A DNA stretch of 8,690 bases from Pseudomonadota bacterium (GTDB taxonomy: Bacteria > Bdellovibrionota_C > UBA2361 > OMII01), in contig JAIXPR010000351.1 of assembly GCA_027486155.1 (NCBI GenBank), positions 1 to 8,690 on the forward strand, written 5' to 3'. The notes beneath the pieces are model-generated. The model did not search any database. It saw only the letters and a program-made list of their open reading frames with translations, and was not told the origin of the DNA. The translations under genes were made by a program, and so were the position numbers. Positions 1-5,988 of the stretch are shown piece after piece; the stretch's first letter is position 1, and the number at the start of each line of letters is the position of its first letter.

Positions 1-42
1 AGCCGGTCTCGAAGAGAGAAAAAGTTCGAAAAGTGGGCGTGA
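1..42 (+). other. Possible 3' end of an upstream gene
   Basis: In frame 1 the window opens on 13 codons reading SRSRREKKFEKWA followed by TGA at 40-42. That is a believable basic C-terminus. Other frames are also open here: one closes at TGA 80-82, and another at TGA 63-65, in phase with rpoD. The frame therefore cannot be chosen from the sequence alone. dnaG often precedes rpoD, but nothing visible here identifies it. Confidence 0.2.
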
Positions 43-86
43 CGTTGAAGAAGAATTCAACGTGAAAAGCCGCCGCTCGTGAACGA

Positions 87-2246
87 TTGAAGAAAGCTCG
101 TGGAGATCAGGGGGCATCGACCACTCCGATTAAGAAAGTAGCTAAAGAGAAAACCATCGCTCCCGTAATCGCGACCGGTTCCGCCGCGAAGAAGCTTCAA
201 CCCCAGGCCGTTGCCACACCGCAAAAGCCTCTCATCAAACCTCTCACGAAAGAGCCACGCAAAGGACGCGATGCCCAGAAGGACGCGTCCGGTGGTCAGA
301 TCGATCGCGACCTTGTTGTCGCGGATCTCGATGACGGTTTGCAGGAGCTCACAGGCTTCGAGGTCGCCGTGGAGGCAGACATCGGTGATATCGATAGCTC
401 TCTTGATCTGAAGGAGCGAGGGGATATCGAGAGTCGCATTAACCGTCTTCTCGAGATCGGCAAAGAGAAGGGCTACCTCACGATGGATGAGGTGAACGAG
501 GCTCTCGCTGGCGAAGTTATGTCGGAGGACCAGGTCGATGAGGTGATCGCCAATTTTGGTGAGCACGATATCGATATCATCGAGGCTCCAGCCGATTCCC
601 GAGAGGAGGACGCTGAGGCACCGGCCGGAATTGAGCCGCCGGCCGAGGTTATCGATGCCGGATCTCTTGGTCGTAGTACCGATCCTGTTAGACAGTACCT
701 TCGAGAGATGGGTAACGTAAGTCTTCTCACCCGAGAGGGCGAGGTTGAGATCGCGAAGCGTATCGAGTCGGGACTCGTCGCCGTCCGGGAACAACTTCTG
801 AAACAACCCCTTTCTCTTGATTACGTTGTAGCCCTCTTCGACATGGTTCGCGACGACCAGATCCGTTTACGTGACCTTTTCGCCGAGGACGACGCCGAGG
901 CTGAAGCCGCGAAGCAAGAGGAGGAGGAAGAGGAGGAGGAGCCGAAATTCGACGAGGACGGCCAGGAGATCGCTCCAAAGGCGATTCCGCAGAGCGAAGA
1001 GGACGAGGCTCAGAAGAAGAAATTCCTCGCCAAGGCGCTTCCGTACAAACGAGCGCTTAAGGAAACGCGCGCTATGTACGAGCAGCTCATGGAGCTTCCG
1101 GTCGAAAAGCGCGCTGATTCGGATAGGGAGAAGAAGTTCAACCGCATGCTCGTCAAGAATGTGGCTCGGATTGAGGAACTCAACCTCAACCAGAAGCAGT
1201 TCCACAAGATGATTCAGTTGGTCAAGGACGCCGATGAGGAGACCCGACAGCTCTTGCGAGGCATCGATACTGCCGCGCGGAAAATTGGCACGACAGCTGA
1301 TCAGTTGATCGACTCGCTCGCCGATCTCCTTTCTGAGGATCAGGTCGCCGTGAAACGGGCTGGAAAGCGCCTCAAGCTCAAGAGCACTGAATTGAAACAC
1401 TGGGAGGAGCCTCTTCGTCGGGCGCTCGGCACAGCCCGGGGCCTTGAGGAGCGTGTCATGATGAGCGTGTCGGGCTTTAGCGACAGCGTTCGTATCCTTA
1501 AGGATGGTGAGGTGCGAGCGCGCTTGGCGAAGGACCAGCTCATCGAGGCTAACCTTCGACTCGTCGTTTCTATCGCTAAGAAGTACACCAACCGTGGTCT
1601 CCAGTTCTTGGATCTCATTCAAGAGGGGAATATCGGTTTGATGAAGGCGGTCGACAAGTTCGAGTACCAACGTGGATACAAGTTCTCGACCTACGCCACA
1701 TGGTGGATCCGTCAGGCGATTACCCGCGCGATAGCTGACCAAGCGCGAATCATCCGTATTCCGGTTCACATGATCGAGACGATCAATAAGCTCGTTCGAA
1801 CCTCGCGGCAGTTGGTTCAGGAGCTCGGCCGAGAGCCGACCCCGGAGGAGATCGCTGAGAAGATGGAGATCCCGATCGATAAGGTTCGCAAGGTGTTGAA
1901 GATCGCCAAGGAGCCGATCTCCCTTGAGACCCCAATTGGAGAGGAGGAGGATTCCCATCTCGGTGACTTCATCGAGGATAAGCGAGTGGTATCACCCGCC
2001 AACGCTGTCGTGAACATGAACCTTCAAGAGCAGACGCGAAAGGTACTCGCGACCCTTACTCCTCGTGAGGAGAAGGTATTGCGCATGCGGTTCGGTATCG
2101 GCGAGAAGAGTGACCATACGCTTGAGGAGGTCGGACAGAATTTCGACGTGACTCGTGAGCGTATTCGTCAGATTGAGGCCAAGGCTTTGCGTAAATTGCG
2201 CCATCCAAGTCGCAGCAAGAGACTTCGTGGTTTTATGGATAAGTAA
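87..2246 (+). CDS. rpoD: RNA polymerase primary sigma factor RpoD (sigma-70)
   Basis: Primary sigma factor; it directs core RNA polymerase to housekeeping promoters in the cytoplasm. As called it has 719 residues, long for the family. Residues 1-110 are a Lys/Ala/Pro-rich extension. About 114-165 is region 1.1 (RLLEIGKEKGYLTMDEVNEA). Region 1.2 lies near 197-230 (STDPVRQYLREMGNVSLLTREGE). The non-conserved region at about 240-465 includes a Glu run at 278-285. Region 2 is at about 477-555, with NLRLVVSIAKKY, LDLIQEGNIGLMKAV and FSTYATWWIRQAI. Region 3 is at 556-635, and region 4.2 ends in the helix-turn-helix TLEEVGQNFDVTRERIRQIE (678-697). The only in-frame start after the TGA at 63-65 is TTG at 87, which has no Shine-Dalgarno. 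Identity is certain; the N-terminus is not. A lipoprotein gene follows after 13 nt. Confidence 0.97.
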   Translation: MKKARGDQGASTTPIKKVAKEKTIAPVIATGSAAKKLQPQAVATPQKPLIKPLTKEPRKGRDAQKDASGGQIDRDLVVADLDDGLQELTGFEVAVEADIGDIDSSLDLKERGDIESRINRLLEIGKEKGYLTMDEVNEALAGEVMSEDQVDEVIANFGEHDIDIIEAPADSREEDAEAPAGIEPPAEVIDAGSLGRSTDPVRQYLREMGNVSLLTREGEVEIAKRIESGLVAVREQLLKQPLSLDYVVALFDMVRDDQIRLRDLFAEDDAEAEAAKQEEEEEEEEPKFDEDGQEIAPKAIPQSEEDEAQKKKFLAKALPYKRALKETRAMYEQLMELPVEKRADSDREKKFNRMLVKNVARIEELNLNQKQFHKMIQLVKDADEETRQLLRGIDTAARKIGTTADQLIDSLADLLSEDQVAVKRAGKRLKLKSTELKHWEEPLRRALGTARGLEERVMMSVSGFSDSVRILKDGEVRARLAKDQLIEANLRLVVSIAKKYTNRGLQFLDLIQEGNIGLMKAVDKFEYQRGYKFSTYATWWIRQAITRAIADQARIIRIPVHMIETINKLVRTSRQLVQELGREPTPEEIAEKMEIPIDKVRKVLKIAKEPISLETPIGEEEDSHLGDFIEDKRVVSPANAVVNMNLQEQTRKVLATLTPREEKVLRMRFGIGEKSDHTLEEVGQNFDVTRERIRQIEAKALRKLRHPSRSKRLRGFMDK

Positions 2247-2259
2247 AAAGGCTCAGAGC

Positions 2260-2862
2260 ATGAGGCGCGTCCCGGTAGTTCTTTGTCTGGTAGCGGTTGT
2301 GTGTGGTTCGAGTGTCTTGATGGGGTGTGGTCGCTACAAAGCCGCGCTTCCCCCAGAGATGTTCGCGCCGAAGCCCGTGGACGCTTTGACGGTGACAACC
2401 TCTGAGGGTGGGGTGTTTTTTGCGTGGAACGCTCCTGACGAGGATCGTCGAGGTAAGGAGCTCAGCTCTATCGATGGATACTCGATTCAACGGAAGGTTC
2501 TCGCGCGCAAAGGGGATGAGACGAATCTTGACGCGCGTTTTGAGACGATCGGATTCGTGAGGGACCAGCACGTCGCCGTGCGGGAGGACCTCAGAAAGGA
2601 GGCGCGCGCGGAGGGTAAGATCGGACGAACGATCGAGAGTCCGGAGCAGTATACTAAGTTCACCTTTCGTGATTCGACCGCTAAGCCATCCACAACGTAT
2701 ATGTATCAGGTCGTTCCCCAAAATCAGGGTGGAGTCGAAGGCGCGATTCGAGAGGTCGCTCGGGTGACATTTAAAGGTAGCGCGAGCGACATCGCTATGG
2801 TGCCTGTGACCGATGTGGTGCAAAGCGACACCTCCCTGAACGACCCTGGAGCACTCCAGTAG
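2260..2862 (+). CDS. Lipoprotein with fibronectin type III-like domain
   Basis: This 200-residue secreted lipoprotein starts at ATG 2260, with AAAAGG ending 8 nt upstream. The same frame is open further upstream from GTG 2155, but that start overlaps rpoD and would bury the signal peptide. MRR is followed by a hydrophobic stretch and the lipobox LMGC, so Cys23 is the probable lipidated residue. Gly24, not Asp, follows it, which under the enteric +2 rule favours the outer membrane. Residues about 38-172 look like one fibronectin-III-type beta sandwich: PVDALTVTTSEGGVFFAWNA at the start, GYSIQRK in the middle, and TTYMYQVVPQN plus EVARVTF near the end. The tail is Asp/Ser-rich. No catalytic motif is visible, so a binding or structural role is an inference. 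It is probably cotranscribed with rpoD. FN3-like lipoproteins do occur near lysine or arginine biosynthesis genes in some deltaproteobacteria, but I cannot name this one. Confidence 0.85.
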   Translation: MRRVPVVLCLVAVVCGSSVLMGCGRYKAALPPEMFAPKPVDALTVTTSEGGVFFAWNAPDEDRRGKELSSIDGYSIQRKVLARKGDETNLDARFETIGFVRDQHVAVREDLRKEARAEGKIGRTIESPEQYTKFTFRDSTAKPSTTYMYQVVPQNQGGVEGAIREVARVTFKGSASDIAMVPVTDVVQSDTSLNDPGALQ

Positions 2863-2896
2863 CGCGGCGTCTCCGCGGTAAACACTGCCGAGGGTT

Positions 2897-2941
2897 CGGA
2901 TTGCGAGCGTCGCCTAGAGGTTCTTTTCAGAACCGAATCCG
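2897..2941 (+). terminator. Two-level hairpin after the lipoprotein gene
   Basis: The inner stem GGTTCT (2919-2924) pairs with AGAACC (2929-2934) around a TTTC loop. An outer stem, CGGATT (2897-2902) with AATCCG (2936-2941), can enclose it. T-rich sequence begins only about 9 nt later (ctttctttgattttt), so this may be an imperfect terminator of the rpoD-lipoprotein unit or an mRNA end-stabilising structure. Confidence 0.4.
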
Positions 2942-2954
2942 TCAAAAACTTTCT

Positions 2955-2983
2955 TTGATTTTTGCCGTGGCGCGGAGTACCGT
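2955..2983 (+). promoter_or_regulatory. Candidate sigma-70 promoter for dapAB
   Basis: TTGATT (2955-2960) and TACCGT (2978-2983) are separated by exactly 17 bp. The -35 matches TTGACA at four positions; the -10 matches TATAAT at only three. It lies 51 nt before dapA and after the hairpin at 2897-2941, so it would give dapAB its own transcript. No lysine-riboswitch core was recognised between here and dapA. Confidence 0.4.
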
Positions 2984-3034
2984 GATCAGGGCGGGTAGCG
3001 TGTCGTTACGCGTGTTTTCAGTGAGAAAAGAGAC

Positions 3035-3925
3035 ATGACCTCATCACAATCCCTCATTCTGCGCGGAGTTATTCCAGCGCTTGTCACGCCGTTCACGAAG
3101 GATGGTTCTCAAGTTGATACGAAATCACTCGGTGCCCTGATCGATAAGCAGCTCGCTGGAAAGGTCCATGGACTTGTCGCGTGTGGCTCGACCGGAGAGG
3201 CGTCCACGCTCTCGGATTCCGAGTATGTCGATGTGGTCAAGTTCACTCGAGAGATGACTCGTGGAAAGGTTCCGTGCGTAGCGGGAATCTCGGTAAGCTC
3301 CACTCATCGCGCCGCGCAGATGGCTCGGGGTATCAAAGAGCTTGGCTGTGACGCGATCCTCGTCGCTACACCGCCGTACAACAAGCCCTCACAGACGGGA
3401 ATCATCGAGCATTTCAAAGCTATACAAGCGGCGAGCGGTCTCCCTCTCATCGCGTACAACGTGCCGGGACGAAGTGGTGTCGCCATAACGCCCGCCACCC
3501 TGGGAGCGTTGAGCCATCAGGGGATCATCACCTCGATTAAAGAGGCGAGTGGCTCGATCGATACGCTCGCTGATACGATGCTGACGGTGCGTGACGATTG
3601 TCAGGTGCTGTCAGGGGATGACTCCCTTTTCTTGGCGACCCTCGCCTACGGAGGGCGTGGAGTCATCTCGGTGGTGGCGAACGCGGTTCCGGAGCAGATG
3701 GTAGCGCTTTACGATGCGTTCGAGCGACGAGATACCGCTGAGGCGCGACGGCTACAACTCGCGCTTTTGCCTCGCGTTCGGGCGGCGTTCATTGAGGCTA
3801 ATCCCGTGCCGATCAAAGCGGCGCTTGCTCGAATGGGAGTTATCGCGAACGACACCACGCGGTTGCCGCTCACCGCCCTCGCTCCAGAAAACTATGCTCG
3901 TGTCATGAAGGAATACGTCGGATGA
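3035..3925 (+). CDS. dapA: 4-hydroxy-tetrahydrodipicolinate synthase DapA
   Basis: Condenses pyruvate with L-aspartate-4-semialdehyde to 4-hydroxy-tetrahydrodipicolinate, the first committed step to diaminopimelate and lysine; cytoplasmic. The 296 residues are a normal length for this class I aldolase TIM barrel. Visible active-site elements are GSTGE (51-55, with Thr53), Tyr115 in PPYNKP, Tyr141 in YNVPGR with Arg146, and the Schiff-base lysine Lys169 in SIKEASG. The start is ATG 3035, preceded only by a loose purine-rich stretch (3023-3033), not a strong Shine-Dalgarno. Its stop overlaps the dapB start in ATGA, so translation of the two is probably coupled. N-acetylneuraminate lyase-like paralogues share the fold, but the dapB neighbour and intact motifs make DapA much more likely. 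Confidence 0.96.
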   Translation: MTSSQSLILRGVIPALVTPFTKDGSQVDTKSLGALIDKQLAGKVHGLVACGSTGEASTLSDSEYVDVVKFTREMTRGKVPCVAGISVSSTHRAAQMARGIKELGCDAILVATPPYNKPSQTGIIEHFKAIQAASGLPLIAYNVPGRSGVAITPATLGALSHQGIITSIKEASGSIDTLADTMLTVRDDCQVLSGDDSLFLATLAYGGRGVISVVANAVPEQMVALYDAFERRDTAEARRLQLALLPRVRAAFIEANPVPIKAALARMGVIANDTTRLPLTALAPENYARVMKEYVG

Positions 3926-4680
3926 ATAAGATAGGAGTCGTCGGCGCGACCGGACGGACAGGTAGTCACGTCGTTGAGTCTTTACTGGATAGTTCGACAA
4001 GTCAGCTCCACGTGGCCCTCGTTTCCTCTGGGTCCTCTCGGCTCGGTGAGGTCGTGGGGTCGACGGGTGTGGCGTATTCGTGCGATCTTAAGGCGCTCGC
4101 CACATGTGATGGCGTGATTGATTTTTCCACCCCCGTGACCTCCGTTGAGGTCGCCCGCGTGTGTACCGAGTTGAGGAAACCGCTCCTCGTCGCGACCACG
4201 GGATTAAGCGCCGATGACATGCGCGTGATTGAGGGGTGTTCTCGTGTGGCTCCTGTGAGCATCGCTCCGAATACATCTCTGGCGGCCACGGCGCTGAAAA
4301 TGGCCGCTCGATACCTTCAAGGAATCCTTGGCCCCTCTTTTGATATTGAGGTAATGGAGATCCATCATCGCATGAAAAAGGATGCCCCTTCGGGAACAGC
4401 GCTCAACGTTATCTCGGGGCTAGCCGCGGGGAAGGACTCGGTTGTGTTCGGTCGGGAGGGGCTTCGAAAGGAGGGTGAGATAGGGGTCGTCTCGCTGAGA
4501 GGAGGGGATGTGCCCGGTGATCACACGGTGTATTTTTTGGGCAACGGAGAGCGAATCGAGCTGACGCAGCGGGCCCAAAATAGGGCTATTTTCGGTCGAG
4601 GAGCCGTGGTGCTGATGGAGCGCCTCATACGCAAGCCTGCCGGTCTCTACCTGGTGGAGGATCTGCTCCAGAGCGAGTGA
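3922..4680 (+). CDS. dapB: 4-hydroxy-tetrahydrodipicolinate reductase DapB
   Basis: Reduces the DapA product with NAD(P)H to tetrahydrodipicolinate; cytoplasmic. It has 252 residues, slightly shorter than the enteric enzyme. The N-terminal Rossmann fold begins with GATGRTG (8-14), followed by VIDFST (65-70) and ATTG (91-94). The catalytic/substrate motif EIHHRMKKDAPSGTA (146-160) supplies His148, His149 and Lys152, with PSGT binding the substrate carboxylate. ATG 3922 overlaps the dapA stop by 4 nt, and AAGGA (3908-3912) lies 9 nt upstream. At the end of the second beta strand, where the E. coli enzyme has Glu38-Arg39, this protein aligns with Val34-Ser35, so cofactor preference cannot be read by analogy. 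No clear terminator follows. Confidence 0.96.
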   Translation: MNKIGVVGATGRTGSHVVESLLDSSTSQLHVALVSSGSSRLGEVVGSTGVAYSCDLKALATCDGVIDFSTPVTSVEVARVCTELRKPLLVATTGLSADDMRVIEGCSRVAPVSIAPNTSLAATALKMAARYLQGILGPSFDIEVMEIHHRMKKDAPSGTALNVISGLAAGKDSVVFGREGLRKEGEIGVVSLRGGDVPGDHTVYFLGNGERIELTQRAQNRAIFGRGAVVLMERLIRKPAGLYLVEDLLQSE

Positions 4681-4763
4681 GGTCAGTAGGTGATCCTCGT
4701 CAAGTAGCTTTCTGGCGTGAGCGGGACCGCCGCCGAAGATGAAAACCCATTAAAAATAGTACG

Positions 4764-4792
4764 TTGCGGAATGGGGATCCCCCTGTTATACC
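4764..4792 (+). promoter_or_regulatory. Candidate promoter with palindromic operator in the spacer
   Basis: TTGCGG (4764-4769) and TATACC (4787-4792) are 17 bp apart, an ideal spacing. The perfect 10-bp palindrome GGGGATCCCC (4773-4782) sits between them, where a bound dimer would block or remodel polymerase. It would give the IclR gene a leader of about 170 nt. The rest of 4681-4967 shows no credible ORF. It contains two copies of GCTAAGGG (near 4797 and 4821) and further AT-rich sequence. Confidence 0.35.
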
Positions 4793-4918
4793 TCGGGCTA
4801 AGGGCTCTAAAACGTTATTGTGCTAAGGGGCGCATCTCGGTTAAAAGCCTCTTCGTAGGGTGATAAAGCGTTTGTTTTAGCTTTCCCACGCGGATGTACG
4901 TCGAAGATCAGTCTTAGG

Positions 4919-4944
4919 TAAAATTTAACTAAAATTTTTAGAAT
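4919..4944 (+). promoter_or_regulatory. Phased TAAAATTT repeat overlapping a possible -10
   Basis: TAAAATTT occurs at 4919-4926 and again at 4930-4937. The 11-bp spacing puts both copies on the same face of the helix. TAGAAT (4939-4944) follows directly and matches the -10 consensus at five of six positions, though no good -35 lies 17 bp upstream. The site is 24-49 nt before the IclR start, a typical position for an autoregulatory operator. This role is an inference. Confidence 0.35.
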
Positions 4945-4967
4945 ACCAGGTCAGGAATTAGCAACTT

Positions 4968-5834
4968 ATGAAGCGCGAGAAATCGAATTACATGATCCAG
5001 TCCGTATCTCATGCTCTTGATGTGCTTGAGGAGCTCTGCAAAGCGGCGGGAGAGGTTGGTGTTACCGAACTCTCAAAGCGCCTCAAGTTGCACAAGAACA
5101 ATGTATTCCGACTCCTCGCCACCCTTGAGTTGCGTGGATATGTCGACCAGAACAAAGAGACCGAAGATTACCGGCTTGGAGTAAAGGCTCTCCAGATGGG
5201 ACAAGCCTATCTCACGCAGAGCTCGCTCGTTGGTCGTGGACTTCCGGTCGTGAAGGCGCTCTCTGAGGCTATTGGTGAGACGGTTAGCATCGCTGTTCTT
5301 CAATCAGGGAACGTGCAGTTTCCGATTAGCGTTGAATCGAAGCGTCCCGTCAAGGCATCGCCTCGTGTCGCTGTGTCGTTTCCAGCTAAGTTGAGCGCCG
5401 CTGGTCGTCTTCTCACCGCGCAGCTCCCTGACGCCACCTTGAATGAGCTCTTGGCCGGTAACACGGTGCAGGATGTCGCCATCCGCACGCAGCTCGCCGA
5501 GCTTCGTTCGACCGGGCAGATCGTTGATCGTGGCGCGATTGAGGCCGATGTCGTCTCGATCTGCAAGATCGTTCGCGGAAACAACAATGAGGTTGTGGGG
5601 GCTATCGAGGTTCTCGTTCCTCAGTACCGCGCTAAGCTTGATCTTATCGCCCCGAAGATCGAGGAGGCCGCTGCGGCCCTCTCGACCGCTCTCGGTGCTT
5701 CAAAGGCTGCTCTTGCGACCTCACTTGAGAAGGAGGTTACCGCCCCGTCAGCTGCCCAGCAGCCAGTGACGCCGGCTACGACCGGCGCTCAGCCGCAGCC
5801 AGCGGTAGCGGCTACGGCTCGAATCATGAAGTAA
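4968..5834 (+). CDS. IclR-family transcriptional regulator
   Basis: DNA-binding regulator of 288 residues. The N-terminal winged helix-turn-helix spans about 9-70 (QSVSHALDVLEELC; GVTELSKRLKLHKNNVFRLL; GYVDQNKETEDYRLG). A linker helix leads to the effector domain at about 85-243, with ETVSIAVLQSG, the variant PAKLSAAGRLLTA (139-151; many relatives have an A-x-GKA-type sequence here), and VVSICKIVRG plus EVVGAIEVLVP, where ligand-pocket residues usually lie. Residues about 250-288 form an Ala/Pro/Gln/Thr-rich tail beyond the normal family end (typically near 250-260 residues). ATG 4968 is chosen because the family N-terminus fits it; only a weak AGGAA lies upstream. IclR regulators commonly control a neighbouring catabolic operon, here the acyl-CoA dehydrogenase 155 nt downstream, and often themselves. 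The ligand is unknown. Confidence 0.9.
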   Translation: MKREKSNYMIQSVSHALDVLEELCKAAGEVGVTELSKRLKLHKNNVFRLLATLELRGYVDQNKETEDYRLGVKALQMGQAYLTQSSLVGRGLPVVKALSEAIGETVSIAVLQSGNVQFPISVESKRPVKASPRVAVSFPAKLSAAGRLLTAQLPDATLNELLAGNTVQDVAIRTQLAELRSTGQIVDRGAIEADVVSICKIVRGNNNEVVGAIEVLVPQYRAKLDLIAPKIEEAAAALSTALGASKAALATSLEKEVTAPSAAQQPVTPATTGAQPQPAVAATARIMK

Positions 5835-5853
5835 GTTCCCCGAGCCCATGAGC

Positions 5854-5901
5854 GAAGGGCGGGAAAACCTACTCGTAGCCGGGTAGGGGTTCCCGCCCTT
5901 C
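5854..5901 (+). terminator. Strong hairpin after the IclR gene
   Basis: GAAGGGCGGGAA (5854-5865) pairs perfectly over 12 bp with TTCCCGCCCTTC (5890-5901). Inside, CCTAC (5868-5872) can pair with GTAGG (5883-5887). The hairpin begins 19 nt after the stop codon, as expected for an intrinsic terminator. However, it is followed by CTCGTTAGAG and not by a T tract, so termination may be inefficient or factor-dependent. Confidence 0.5.
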
Positions 5902-5939
5902 TCGTTAGAGTCCTTGTATGTGAGGACCCTTACAACGAG
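5901..5939 (+). other. Second stem-loop adjoining the IclR hairpin
   Basis: CTCGTT (5901-5906) can pair with AACGAG (5934-5939), enclosing GTCCT (5910-5914) paired with AGGAC (5923-5927). It shares base 5901 with the preceding hairpin, so the two stack or compete. The remaining 50 nt to the dehydrogenase start hold TAGGAG (5977-5982) as its ribosome binding site and no convincing promoter. Confidence 0.3.
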
Positions 5940-5988
5940 GCTAGGGCCCAGATAGTGATAGCGTAGTAGTTTGATGTAGGAGTAGGTC

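Noticed and set aside
57..806. 249-codon minus-strand frame over the rpoD N-terminus
   Set aside because: It overlaps conserved RpoD regions 1.1 and 1.2 on the other strand and has no recognisable motif.
867..1958. 363-codon open frame on the minus strand inside rpoD
   Set aside because: It is the mirror of rpoD codon bias, with Leu/Arg-rich low-information sequence and no domain, while the plus strand is unequivocally RpoD.
2233..2823. 196-codon minus-strand frame
   Set aside because: Antisense shadow of the lipoprotein gene, whose signal peptide and ribosome binding site are clear.
2969..2985. Sigma-54-like promoter (TGGCGCGG)
   Set aside because: Only the GG half fits; the required GC element is missing, and a sigma-70 pair overlaps it.
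2862..3034. Lysine riboswitch before dapA
   Set aside because: Position is right, but the gap is short and I do not see the conserved lysine-riboswitch core.
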